A stretch of DNA of 64,000 nucleotides, from NCBI GenBank assembly GCA_035505915.1, contig DATJQI010000054.1, positions 115,900-179,899 of the forward strand, read 5' to 3'. The position numbers and the translations under genes are program-made. Shown here one piece after another: positions 16,518 to 24,598 of this stretch (the stretch's first letter is position 1; each line of letters begins with the position of its first letter). The stretch is from 40CM-2-70-7 sp035505915. Its GTDB lineage: Bacteria > Gemmatimonadota > Gemmatimonadetes > Gemmatimonadales > GWC2-71-9. Below the pieces are notes generated by a model, which was not told where the DNA came from, did not search any database, and saw only the letters and a list, made by a program, of their open reading frames with translations.

Positions 16518-18202
16518 CCGGGCGGATCGCCGTGCTGTCCGATCGGGTGGCGGACCAGATCGCCGCGGGCGAGGTGGTCGAGCGCCCCGCCTCGGTCGTG
16601 AAGGAGCTGGTCGAGAACGCCCTCGACGCCGGCGCGCGCCAGATCCGCGTGGAGATCGAGGACGGCGGCCGCACGCTCATCCGCATCTCCGACGACGGGC
16701 ACGGCATGGGCCGGGCCGACGCGCGCCTCGCGCTCTCGCGGCACGCCACCAGCAAGATCCGGGACGCCAGCGACTTGATCGGCGTGGCCACCTTCGGATT
16801 CCGGGGAGAAGCCCTCCCCGCCATCGCATCCGTCTCCCGGTTCGAACTCGAGACGGTGGAGGCGGGAAATGGTGAGGCCGGGATCCGGTTGTCGGTAGTG
16901 GGCGGGAAGATCGAGGCCGAAGAGGACGTAGTGCGCCGGGCCGGCACGACGGTCACGGCGCGCGGGCTCTTCTTCAATACGCCGGCCCGCCGGAAGTTCT
17001 TGCGGGCGGCGGCATCGGAGACCCGCGCGGTCAGCGAGGTAATGACGCTCCTGGCGCTGGCCCGGCCCGACGTCGCCTTCTCCCTGACGAGCGACGGCCG
17101 CTCGTTGCTCGACCTGCCGCCCGCGGACCGGCAGATCGATCGGATTCACGCACTCTGGGGCCGGGAGCTCGCGGATTCGCTCCTGCCGGTTGGCCATCGC
17201 CGCGGGGCGGTGGAGGTCACGGGGTTCGCGCAGCGTCCCTCGCAGGCCAAGCCCGCGGGGCGCAAGGCCCATGTGTTCCTCCGGGGCCGCCCCATCAAGG
17301 ATCCGTTCCTCATCCGGGCCGCCGAGGCGGGGTACCGCTCGACCATTCACCCCGGGGACCGGCCGACGATCCTGCTGTTTCTCGACCTGCCCGGCGACGC
17401 CGTGGACGTCAACGTGCATCCCGCGAAGCTCGAAGTGCGATTCCGGGACCGGTACGGACTCGAGAAGATGGTGGAGGAGGCCGTCCGCGAGGCGCTGGCT
17501 CCGCTCGAGGCGGCGTCGCCCATCGGATCCGCGCCCGCGGGAACGCCGTGGGGCGGGTTGGACCGGGACATTCCCGACGGGCAGCCCATCGCGCTCTTCC
17601 CCGGCGAGGTGGTCTCGCCCGAAGCGCGGCGGCCGGTGCCGGCGCTCCTCCAGGTGTTCGACTCCTACATCCTCTTCCAGACCGACGCCGCCGTCGCGAT
17701 CGTCGACCAGCACTCGGCCCACGAGCGGGTGCTGTATGAGACCGTGATGCGTCAGCTCACGGGGGACGGGCTTCCGGCGCAGCGGCTGCTCTTGCCCATC
17801 ACCCTCGAGCTGACCGCTCCGGAGCTCGACGCCGTGGAGCAGTACCGCGAGCTCCTGGCGCGGGTGGGCTTCGAGGTCGAGCCGTTCTCCGGGCGGACGC
17901 TGGTGGTGCACACGGCGCCCAATCCGCACCCGCGCTTCGATGCCGCGCGCTGCCTGCAGGAGTTGGTGGCGGATCTCGCGGGGGGCCGCTTCGGCGGCTG
18001 GCAGAACCGGCTGGAGCGCTTCGCCGCGACCTTCGCCTGCCGGGCGGCCATCAAGGCCGGGCACCGGCTGGACCCCGAGGAGATGCGCGAGCTGATCTAC
18101 CGGCTGCTGACCGCCACCCTGCCGGCGCACGACGTCCACGGACGGCCCACCATCGTGCAGCTCCCGGCCGACGAGCTGGAGCGGCGCTTTGGGCGGAGCT
18201 GA
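16514..18202 (+). CDS. mutL: DNA mismatch repair protein MutL
   Basis: MutL is the GHKL ATPase that couples MutS mismatch recognition to strand incision. GTG 16514 gives 562 residues. The ATPase motifs ELVENALDAGA, DDGHGMG, HATSKI and GFRGEALP are all present in the first 110 residues. The C-terminal half carries DQHSAHERVLYE (about residues 398-409), the endonuclease motif found where MutH is absent, plus ACRAAIKAG. The usual C-P-H-G-R-P zinc motif is D-V-H-G-R-P here (residues 540-545), so one cysteine ligand is missing. The gene overlaps the Bat operon by four bases and miaA by 14. Confidence 0.95.
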   Translation: MTGRIAVLSDRVADQIAAGEVVERPASVVKELVENALDAGARQIRVEIEDGGRTLIRISDDGHGMGRADARLALSRHATSKIRDASDLIGVATFGFRGEALPAIASVSRFELETVEAGNGEAGIRLSVVGGKIEAEEDVVRRAGTTVTARGLFFNTPARRKFLRAAASETRAVSEVMTLLALARPDVAFSLTSDGRSLLDLPPADRQIDRIHALWGRELADSLLPVGHRRGAVEVTGFAQRPSQAKPAGRKAHVFLRGRPIKDPFLIRAAEAGYRSTIHPGDRPTILLFLDLPGDAVDVNVHPAKLEVRFRDRYGLEKMVEEAVREALAPLEAASPIGSAPAGTPWGGLDRDIPDGQPIALFPGEVVSPEARRPVPALLQVFDSYILFQTDAAVAIVDQHSAHERVLYETVMRQLTGDGLPAQRLLLPITLELTAPELDAVEQYRELLARVGFEVEPFSGRTLVVHTAPNPHPRFDAARCLQELVADLAGGRFGGWQNRLERFAATFACRAAIKAGHRLDPEEMRELIYRLLTATLPAHDVHGRPTIVQLPADELERRFGRS

Positions 18203-19151
18203 GCCGCCGCTCACCCCGGTGCTGGTGGGGCCCACGGCGTCGGGGAAGACCGCCCTCGCCGAGGCGCTGGCGGCACGGATGTCCCTCACGGTGGTCTCGG
18301 CGGATGCCCGGCAGGTCTATCGCGGGCTCGACATCGGCACCGCCAAACCCGATGCCGAGTTGTTGCGGCGGGTTCCGCACCGGGGCATCGACCTGGTGGC
18401 GGCCGGGGAGCGGTACAGCGCCGGCCGCTTCGCGGCGGAGGCGGCGGAGTGGATCGGTGAGATCCGGCGGTCGGGGCGGACCCCGGTGGTGGTCGGGGGA
18501 ACCGGGTTCTACATCCGCGCGTTGGGATCGGGGCTGTTCCAGGAGCCGGCGCTCGATCCCGTGCGACGGCAGGCGCTGCGGGAGTGGACCGAGGGGCTCG
18601 AGCCCGGCACGCTGGCGCGCTGGGCGGGGCGGCTCGATCCGCGGTTCGCGGGGGGCGGGCGGCAGCGGGCGGCCCGCGCCGTCGAAGTGGCGCTCCTGAC
18701 CGGGCACTCGTTGTCGCACTGGCAAGTCGCCGCCCGCGAGACGGGGGTGATTCGCCCGTGGTACATTCAGCTCACCCTTCCGCGTCCCGTGTTGCACCGC
18801 CGGATCGCGGAGCGGGTGGACCGGATGCTCGCGGCGGGTCTCGAAGCCGAGGTGCACCGGGTGCTCGCGGCGGGGGTGGCGCCCGATGCTCCCGGGCTCG
18901 ACGCGGTGGGCTATCGCGAGATCATCGCGGTGCGCGAGGGCCGGCTGGCGCGGGAGCGGCTCCGCGAGGCGATCGTCATCGCCACCCGGCAGTACGCGAA
19001 GCGGCAGGAGACGTGGTTCAACAATCAGGTGTCAGGGGTCAGGGGCCAGGGGTCAGTGGCTCCGGTGTGGAAACTTGACGCCACGCAGTCGCCGACTGAG
19101 CTGGCCCGGCTGGTACACGAGCGCTGGTCATCCCTGACCCCTGACCCCTGA
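18189..19151 (+). CDS. miaA: tRNA dimethylallyltransferase
   Basis: MiaA transfers a dimethylallyl group to A37 of tRNAs that read UNN codons. In 320 residues it has the P-loop VGPTASGKTALAEAL (about residues 12-26), SADARQVYRGLDIGTAKP, and the GGTGFYIRAL and GYREI segments. The TTG start at 18189 lies inside mutL; GTG at 18219 is an alternative, but it falls very close to the P-loop. Near the C-terminus, after TWFNNQ, an in-frame tract of heptamer repeats encodes VSGVRGQGS. A matching inverted array supplies the stop codon, so the last 45 residues have been remodelled by a repeat element. Confidence 0.93.
   Translation: MGGAEPPLTPVLVGPTASGKTALAEALAARMSLTVVSADARQVYRGLDIGTAKPDAELLRRVPHRGIDLVAAGERYSAGRFAAEAAEWIGEIRRSGRTPVVVGGTGFYIRALGSGLFQEPALDPVRRQALREWTEGLEPGTLARWAGRLDPRFAGGGRQRAARAVEVALLTGHSLSHWQVAARETGVIRPWYIQLTLPRPVLHRRIAERVDRMLAAGLEAEVHRVLAAGVAPDAPGLDAVGYREIIAVREGRLARERLREAIVIATRQYAKRQETWFNNQVSGVRGQGSVAPVWKLDATQSPTELARLVHERWSSLTPDP
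19025..19059 (+). repeat. Left heptamer array (TCAGGGG-type) inside miaA
   Basis: Five consecutive heptamers occupy these 35 bases: TCAGGTG, TCAGGGG, TCAGGGG, CCAGGGG, TCAGTGG. They lie within the coding region of miaA and are translated. An inverted counterpart starts 71 bases downstream. The three G4 runs could also form part of a G-quadruplex. Confidence 0.85.
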
Positions 19152-19162
19152 CCCCTGGCCCC
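19131..19162 (-). repeat. Right heptamer array, inverted relative to the left one
   Basis: Read on the minus strand this is CCAGGGG, TCAGGGG, TCAGGGG, TCAGGGA preceded by GGGG: the same heptamer as the left array in opposite orientation. It contains the miaA stop codon at 19149-19151 and ends eight bases before the bshA ATG. With the left array it can form a long stem with a loop of about 70 bases. The minus strand has four clean G4 runs, a G-quadruplex pattern. Confidence 0.85.
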
Positions 19163-19169
19163 TTTTCTC

Positions 19170-20297
19170 ATGCGCATCGGCATCACCTGCTATCCGACCT
19201 ACGGCGGCTCCGGGGCCATCGCGACCGAGCTCGGGCTCGAGCTGGCCAAGCGCGGGCACGAGATCCATTTCATCTCGTACGCGAGCCCTTTCCGGCTCCC
19301 GAATTTCGCGGAGCGGGTCACTTTCCACGAGGTGACGCAGACCGAGTACCCGCTCTTCGAGCAGTCCTCTCCCTACGCGCTGGCCCTGGCGGTGAAGCAG
19401 CACGAGGTGGCGCTGCGCGAGCAGCTCGACCTCATGCACGTGCACTACGCCATCCCGCACGCGGCCACGGCGTGGCTGGCGAAACAGATGCTCGCGAGCC
19501 AGCGGGATCTGAAGCTGGTCACCACCCTGCACGGCACGGACATCACGCTGGTGGGGCGGGACCCGAGCTATTACACGCTCACCAAGTTCTCCATCGAGCG
19601 CTCCGACCGCGTCACGGCCGTGTCCCGGTACCTGCGCGAGGAGACGTACCGGGCGTTCGGGTGCGACCGCTGCGACGTCACGGTCATTCCGAACTTCGTG
19701 AACACCGCCGCGTACAAGGCGGCGCCCGACAGCTGGTTCCGCCGGGCGCTCGGCGCGGGGACGCAGCCGATCCTCCTCCACGTCTCGAACTTCCGTCCGG
19801 TCAAGCGGGTGGTGGACGTCGTCCGGGTGTTCGCCGGCGTGCGGCGGGTGATGCCCGCGATGCTGGTCATGGTCGGGGACGGCCCGGACCGCGACTCGGC
19901 ACAGGCCGAAGCCGATGCGCTCGGTTTGAAGAGCGACGTCCGCTTCCTCGGGAAGGTCGACAACGTCGCCGACGTGATGCGGGGAGCGGATCTCTTCGTG
20001 CTGCCGTCGGAAGCGGAGTCGTTCGGGCTCGCGGCGCTCGAGGCGATGGCCTGCGGCGTCCCGGTGGTGGCGTCCAACGCCGGCGGGCTTCCCGAGCTCA
20101 TCATCGAAGGGGAGACGGGGTTCCTGACGCCCCCCGGAGAGGTGGACGCGATGACCGAGCGGGCTCTCTCCATCCTGAAGGACCGGGACCGCGCCGCGCG
20201 CATGCGGCGGGCGGCCATCGAGCGGGCGCAGGCGTTCTCCGTGGACAAAGTGGTTCCCACGTACGAAGGCCTGTACCAAGACCTCCTCCGTGCGTGA
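19170..20297 (+). CDS. bshA: N-acetyl-alpha-D-glucosaminyl L-malate synthase
   Basis: BshA is the GT4-family glycosyltransferase that joins GlcNAc from UDP-GlcNAc to L-malate, the first step of bacillithiol synthesis. The 375 residues begin MRIGITCYPTYGGSGAIATELG, with the glycine-rich loop of BshA. They contain HVHYAIPHA and TTLHGTDITLVG, and the C-terminal nucleotide-sugar site PSEAESFGLAALEAMACGVPV (about residues 277-297), all typical of BshA rather than generic GT4 enzymes. The other bacillithiol genes (bshB, bshC) are not in the window. Its ATG lies just downstream of the heptamer array. The prenyltransferase gene overlaps its last eight bases. Confidence 0.92.
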   Translation: MRIGITCYPTYGGSGAIATELGLELAKRGHEIHFISYASPFRLPNFAERVTFHEVTQTEYPLFEQSSPYALALAVKQHEVALREQLDLMHVHYAIPHAATAWLAKQMLASQRDLKLVTTLHGTDITLVGRDPSYYTLTKFSIERSDRVTAVSRYLREETYRAFGCDRCDVTVIPNFVNTAAYKAAPDSWFRRALGAGTQPILLHVSNFRPVKRVVDVVRVFAGVRRVMPAMLVMVGDGPDRDSAQAEADALGLKSDVRFLGKVDNVADVMRGADLFVLPSEAESFGLAALEAMACGVPVVASNAGGLPELIIEGETGFLTPPGEVDAMTERALSILKDRDRAARMRRAAIERAQAFSVDKVVPTYEGLYQDLLRA

Positions 20298-21111
20298 TCT
20301 GCTCCGCCTGATTCGCGCCCACAACCTCCTCGTCGCCGCCGCCGGCATCCTGGCCGGTGGATTCATCGCGCTCGGCCGGATCGCCGTCCCCGCGCCGCTC
20401 TTCTGGGCCGCCCTGTCCGGGATCGGCCTCGGGACCGCGGGGAACGTCTGGAACGACATCTGGGACGAGCCCGGCGACCGGACCAATCAGCGTTCCGACC
20501 GTCCCCTGGCCGCCGGGCGGATGGGGCGGGGCACCGCGGACCTGAGCGTGTTCTGGGGCGTCCTCGTGGGCCTGGGCGCCGCGGCGCTGGTCGGGGGGAC
20601 GCTGGTGGGACTCGCCGCGCTGGCGCTCGTCCTGATGGCCCTGTATTCCCCGGTGCTCAAGCGGCAGGGGCTGGCGGGGAATCTCACCGTCGCCGCGGTG
20701 GCGGGGTTCCCGCTGGCGTACGGTGCCATCGCGGCCGGTGCGGGTGAGACCGGCCTCGTGCCGTGGGCGCTCGCCGCGTGGCTCCACTTCGGGCGGGAGA
20801 TCGTGAAGGATCTGGTGGACGTGGCGGGAGACCGGTCTCTCGGGCGCCGCACGCTCCCCATCCGGCGCGGGGAGAGGGCGGCACGGCGGGTGGCGCGAGG
20901 CTCCCTGGGGGCCTTCATTCCCGTCGCGCTCCTCCTGCCGGCGCTCGCCCGGTACGGCGCCTGGTATTACGTGGGCGCCGTGCCCGCGATCGGGCTGGTG
21001 TGGGCCGCGCTGCGCGCCCTCGGGGGCGGGCGTTACGCGTCGGCCATCCGGTTGCTCAAGTACGCGATGCCCGTCGGGGTCGCCGCTCTCGTACTCGGGA
21101 GGATCGGGTGA
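20290..21111 (+). CDS. UbiA-family prenyltransferase (first copy)
   Basis: This integral-membrane enzyme of 273 residues has seven to nine hydrophobic helices. Both Asp-rich UbiA motifs are present: NDIWDEPGD (about residues 54-62) and the second site KDLVDVAGDRSLGRRT near 173-188. These bind the prenyl diphosphate through magnesium. The short length and the NDxxDxxxD form resemble geranylgeranylglyceryl-phosphate transferases and other small UbiA enzymes. The acceptor cannot be deduced. GTG 20290 overlaps bshA by eight bases. Confidence 0.85.
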   Translation: MRDLLRLIRAHNLLVAAAGILAGGFIALGRIAVPAPLFWAALSGIGLGTAGNVWNDIWDEPGDRTNQRSDRPLAAGRMGRGTADLSVFWGVLVGLGAAALVGGTLVGLAALALVLMALYSPVLKRQGLAGNLTVAAVAGFPLAYGAIAAGAGETGLVPWALAAWLHFGREIVKDLVDVAGDRSLGRRTLPIRRGERAARRVARGSLGAFIPVALLLPALARYGAWYYVGAVPAIGLVWAALRALGGGRYASAIRLLKYAMPVGVAALVLGRIG

Positions 21112-21115
21112 CCTG

Positions 21116-21922
21116 GTGGCCAGGCGTGATCGCGCGGCTCGCGGTGGCCACGGTTCGGACCGCCGGGCTGTGGCGGCCCTGACCCTCGACGGCGTCGCCG
21201 GGGCGGGGCTGGCCCGGCGCTGGGGGGTGCCGCAGGCGACGTACGTCGCGACGGTCGGGTCCACGCTGGACACGATCCACGAGCTCGGGGCGCAGGGCGC
21301 GCCGTCCGGCACCGTGGTGGTGGCCGAAGTGCAGACGGCGGGGCGCGGGCGGGACGGCCGGACCTGGCGCTCGCCGGCGGGCGGGTTCTGGCTCGGCGTC
21401 CTGCTGCGGCCCCCCGCCTCGGACCTCGGCGTCTATTCGATCCGGGCCGGCCTGGTGCTGGCCGACGCGATCGACGATCTCGTGCCGGGGGCGCATGCCC
21501 GGCTCAAGTGGCCGAACGACGTCGTGATCGCCGACCGCAAAGTAGCCGGGATTCTCTGCGAGGGGCGCTGGCAGGGGGAGTCCTTGCAGTGGCTGGCGCT
21601 GGGGATCGGCTGCAACGTGACCAACGACATCCCCGCGGAGCTCGCGGAGAGCGCCACCCGCCTCGCGGATCACCGCCCCGGCAGCACGCGGCTGGGCCTG
21701 GGAGACCGCCTGGTGCCGGCGCTGCCGCGCCTGGGAGCGTCGGGGCTGCGGCTCACCGATACGGAGATGCTGGCGTTCCAGGGGCGGGACTGGCTCTGGG
21801 GGCGCGCGATCCGGGCGCCGGTGGCGGGCCGGGCCCGCGGCATCCGTCCCGACGGCGCCCTGATGGTGGAGACCGACGGCGGGCTCTCGGCCGTGCGGGA
21901 AGGGCACGTGGCGCTGGCGTGA
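21116..21922 (+). CDS. birA: Biotin--[acetyl-CoA-carboxylase] ligase
   Basis: The enzyme activates biotin with ATP and attaches it to carboxylase BCCP. The catalytic motifs are AEVQTAGRGRDGRTWRSPAG (about residues 71-90), KWPNDVVIADRKVAGILCE (about 128-146) and GIGCNV. There is no N-terminal winged-helix DNA-binding domain, so this is the monofunctional class, not a repressor. The first 20 residues from GTG 21116 are basic and unconserved; GTG 21170 (VAALTLDGVAG) is a good alternative start. It sits between ubiA and coaX. Confidence 0.9.
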   Translation: MARRDRAARGGHGSDRRAVAALTLDGVAGAGLARRWGVPQATYVATVGSTLDTIHELGAQGAPSGTVVVAEVQTAGRGRDGRTWRSPAGGFWLGVLLRPPASDLGVYSIRAGLVLADAIDDLVPGAHARLKWPNDVVIADRKVAGILCEGRWQGESLQWLALGIGCNVTNDIPAELAESATRLADHRPGSTRLGLGDRLVPALPRLGASGLRLTDTEMLAFQGRDWLWGRAIRAPVAGRARGIRPDGALMVETDGGLSAVREGHVALA

Positions 21923-21939
21923 GGTAGATTAGCGCCCCT

Positions 21940-22719
21940 ATGCTGCTCGCCCTCGACGTCGGCAACACCGAGACCACCCTGGGCCTCTTCGACCGGGACC
22001 GGCTGGCCCATCACTGGCGGCTGACGACGACCGTCCACCGGACTCCCGACGAGTGGGGCGCGGCGATCACGGCGTATCTGACGCAGGCCGGGCACTCGAC
22101 CAGTGAGGTGCGGGCCGCCGTCGTGGCGTCGGTGGTGCCGCTGGTGTCGCACGCGCTGGGCGAGGGACTCCGGCTGGCGATCGGCCCCGCCCCGGTGTTC
22201 GTCGACGCCCGCGCCAAGCTTCCCATCACCCTCGACGTGGACGAGCCGCTGACGGTCGGCGCCGACCGGATCGTCAACACCCTCGCGGCGTCCCACCTGT
22301 ATCACGACGACGTCATCGTCGTCGATTTCGGCACCGCCACGACGTTCGACTGCATCACGCGGGACGCCCGGTTCATCGGCGGCGTGATCATGCCCGGCGT
22401 AGTGACCGCCGCGAGCGAGCTGGTGCGCAAGACGGCCAAGCTGCCGGCCGCCGAGCTGTCGCCGCCGGCGCACGCGATCGGCCGGCGCACGGAGGATTGC
22501 ATCCGGTCGGGCGTGCTGTTCGGGGCCGCGGAGGCGATCGACGGGCTGATCCGGCGCGTGCGGGCGGAGTGGCCGGGGGGTGGGCAGCCGCGGGCGGTGG
22601 CGACGGGCGGGCTCGCGTCGCTGATCGCCCCGCTGTGCCGGGAGATCACCGCGATCGACGCCGATCTGACCCTCACCGGGCTCCGGCTCGCCGCCTCCGC
22701 GCTCGGGCTGTCCTGGTGA
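21940..22719 (+). CDS. coaX: Type III pantothenate kinase
   Basis: CoaX phosphorylates pantothenate in coenzyme A synthesis and belongs to the ASKHA fold. The 259 residues start with MLLALDVGNTETTLGLF, the phosphate-binding DVGNT motif. They continue with VGADRIVNTLAA (about residues 106-117), VVDFGTATTFD (about 127-137) and GGVIMPG. These are diagnostic of the type III enzyme, which is monovalent-cation-dependent and feedback-insensitive. A TAGATT at 21925-21930 could be a -10 box just ahead of the ATG, but no -35 is visible. Its end overlaps the second UbiA gene by GTGA. Confidence 0.95.
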   Translation: MLLALDVGNTETTLGLFDRDRLAHHWRLTTTVHRTPDEWGAAITAYLTQAGHSTSEVRAAVVASVVPLVSHALGEGLRLAIGPAPVFVDARAKLPITLDVDEPLTVGADRIVNTLAASHLYHDDVIVVDFGTATTFDCITRDARFIGGVIMPGVVTAASELVRKTAKLPAAELSPPAHAIGRRTEDCIRSGVLFGAAEAIDGLIRRVRAEWPGGGQPRAVATGGLASLIAPLCREITAIDADLTLTGLRLAASALGLSW

Positions 22720-23630
22720 CCGACGCCCGCGCCGCCACCATCTGGCGTCGCTGGGGGTACGGGCTCCTGCCCGGCGACGGGTTCTCCTACTTCCTGCATC
22801 TCAGGCCCGCCGAGTGGCCCATCATGGCGGGGCACACCCTGCTGGGCTATGTGCTCGCGGTCGGCTGGTCCGGTCTCGTCGCCGGGGACCATCTCCGCGC
22901 CGCGGTCCTCGCGCTCGTGATCTGGGTCGTGTTCCTGAACGGCGGGACCCTCGCCATCAACAGCGTGTTCGACCGGGACGAGGGGGACATCGGCTATCTC
23001 CGGACGCCGCCCCCCCTGCCGCGGCACCTGCTCGGGTTCAGCGTCGCGCTCCTGGTGGCGGGACAGGCGTTGGCGTTCGCGCTGCCGGCGGGCTTTCGGC
23101 TGGCGTACGCGATCTGTTTCGCGATGTCCCTCGCGTACTCGGTACCCCCGTTCCGGTTCAAAGCGGTCGCCGGGGTGGATTGGGTGATCAACATGTGGGG
23201 GTTCGGTGCCCTCACGCCGTACGCGGCCTGGGCGGCGAGCGGGCGGCCGCTCGATCTGGGGCACGCCGTGATCTTTCTGTCGTTCTGCGCGCTTTTCGCC
23301 GGCCTGTACCCGCTGACCCAGATTTACCAGCTCGACGAGGACCGCCGGCGCGGGGATCGGACCCTGGCGCTGATCTTCGGCCTGGACGCGAGCCTGTGGC
23401 TCGCCGCCGGGTGCGTGGTCTTCGCGTTCGGCGGACTGTCCTGGGCCGCGACCATCCTGGGCCGGTCCGCCGGGCCCGTCCTGGTGGCCCTCGCGGCCTG
23501 GCTGGTGGTCCTCGGGATCTGGATTCGCGAGCGGAACCGGTGGACCCCCCACCAGCACCAGCGCGGGATGTACTGGGCCCTCGCGGCCTGGGCGGTGACC
23601 GACGTCGCGGTCCTGCTCGTCTTTGCCTGA
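22716..23630 (+). CDS. UbiA-family prenyltransferase (second copy)
   Basis: GTG 22716, overlapping the coaX stop, gives 304 residues with eight or nine hydrophobic helices. The first Asp motif reads NSVFDRDEGD (about residues 77-86), the form seen in chlorophyll-synthase-like and quinone-type UbiA enzymes. A second site with YQLDEDRRRGDRT lies near 203-215. It is clearly a different subgroup from the first copy at 20290, so the two probably have different acceptors. The substrate is unknown. A weak TTAGATT in the downstream gap may be a -10 for the next gene. Confidence 0.83.
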   Translation: MTDARAATIWRRWGYGLLPGDGFSYFLHLRPAEWPIMAGHTLLGYVLAVGWSGLVAGDHLRAAVLALVIWVVFLNGGTLAINSVFDRDEGDIGYLRTPPPLPRHLLGFSVALLVAGQALAFALPAGFRLAYAICFAMSLAYSVPPFRFKAVAGVDWVINMWGFGALTPYAAWAASGRPLDLGHAVIFLSFCALFAGLYPLTQIYQLDEDRRRGDRTLALIFGLDASLWLAAGCVVFAFGGLSWAATILGRSAGPVLVALAAWLVVLGIWIRERNRWTPHQHQRGMYWALAAWAVTDVAVLLVFA

Positions 23631-23681
23631 GCCCTTCGTTAGATTGCAGGCCGGACCCTTCTCCTTCGAGGAGCACTTCGG

Positions 23682-24308
23682 ATGTCGGCGACCGCCACTC
23701 CCTCCACCGGGACCCTGACCGACCGAACCGAGCTGCCGCACATCCTCATGAGCGGCACGAAGTTGGGCATCCTGACGGCCCTGTTCGTGGTGCTGTACCT
23801 CCTCATCTGGCGCTTCGTGCCCGGAATGGCCGGGCAGCTGCTCGAATCGGCGGTGGTGCTGGCGGGGGGGCTCGCGATGGCGCTCTTGCCCGCCCAGTGG
23901 ACGGCGGCCCGGCACACGGAGGGCATCGCCGGCGCGGCCGGCGTCGGGCTCTTCAGCAGTGTGGTGTTCATGGCCATCGACATCGTGGTGCTCCGCCCGG
24001 TGCACGCCTATCCGTGGACGTGGGACGCGATCGGCGGCAACAGCACCTGGTGGTATCTGCCGGTGTGGTGGCAGCTGGGCACGTTCATTTCCTGGCAAGG
24101 CGCGATGTTCACCGCCGGCCGCAGCGCCAAGGCCCCGGCGGGCGTGGGAGGGCTGGCGGTGCCGCTCGTGATCGGCGCGGTGGTGCTCGGGATCGTCGCC
24201 CGCGTCCTCGGCTTCGGATTCACGCAGATGTATCCGGTCGCCATCGGCTTCGGGTTCGCCGTCACGCTCACCGTTCTCGGAGTCGCCGCCATCGCCCGGA
24301 AGGCGTGA
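23682..24308 (+). CDS. Polytopic membrane protein, function unknown
   Basis: The 208-residue protein has a short polar N-terminus (Ala/Thr/Ser-rich, about 25 residues). About five or six hydrophobic helices follow, with Trp/Tyr-rich loops such as GGNSTWWYLPVWWQLG near residues 119-134. No catalytic motif or named domain is recognised. An AGGAG ribosome-binding site lies about 10 bases before the ATG. It follows the second UbiA gene on the same strand; no functional link can be read from the sequence. Confidence 0.75.
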   Translation: MSATATPSTGTLTDRTELPHILMSGTKLGILTALFVVLYLLIWRFVPGMAGQLLESAVVLAGGLAMALLPAQWTAARHTEGIAGAAGVGLFSSVVFMAIDIVVLRPVHAYPWTWDAIGGNSTWWYLPVWWQLGTFISWQGAMFTAGRSAKAPAGVGGLAVPLVIGAVVLGIVARVLGFGFTQMYPVAIGFGFAVTLTVLGVAAIARKA

Positions 24309-24319
24309 CGGACTGAGGC

Positions 24320-24598
24320 GTGCCGCGCTGGCTCGCGCACTTCCTCCTGGTCGTCGGCTGGCTCCTCACGCCCGTCTGTGCGTGGGGAGCTTCGTATTTC
24401 GGGCTCTGGGCCGGTGCGAAGATCGGGGTCCGGCTGTCCGGACCCGGCGCGATGATCGGCGTGTCCCTGGGGATCGCGTTCTGCGGCGGATTCGCGGTGC
24501 TCGCCCTCTGGGTGCGGATGATGCGCCGGGTGCCGCACTGGCTCGCCCATCGGATGGCGCCCCGTCGGTCGCAGGAAGTCCCGCGTGCGACGGACTGA
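24320..24598 (+). CDS. Small membrane protein, function unknown
   Basis: This 92-residue protein starts at a GTG 12 bases after the preceding stop. It has two hydrophobic helices (about residues 7-27 and 43-65) and a basic C-terminal tail. No family is recognised. Its end overlaps the NlpC/P60 gene by 14 bases, which supports it being translated as part of the same transcript. Confidence 0.6.
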   Translation: MPRWLAHFLLVVGWLLTPVCAWGASYFGLWAGAKIGVRLSGPGAMIGVSLGIAFCGGFAVLALWVRMMRRVPHWLAHRMAPRRSQEVPRATD

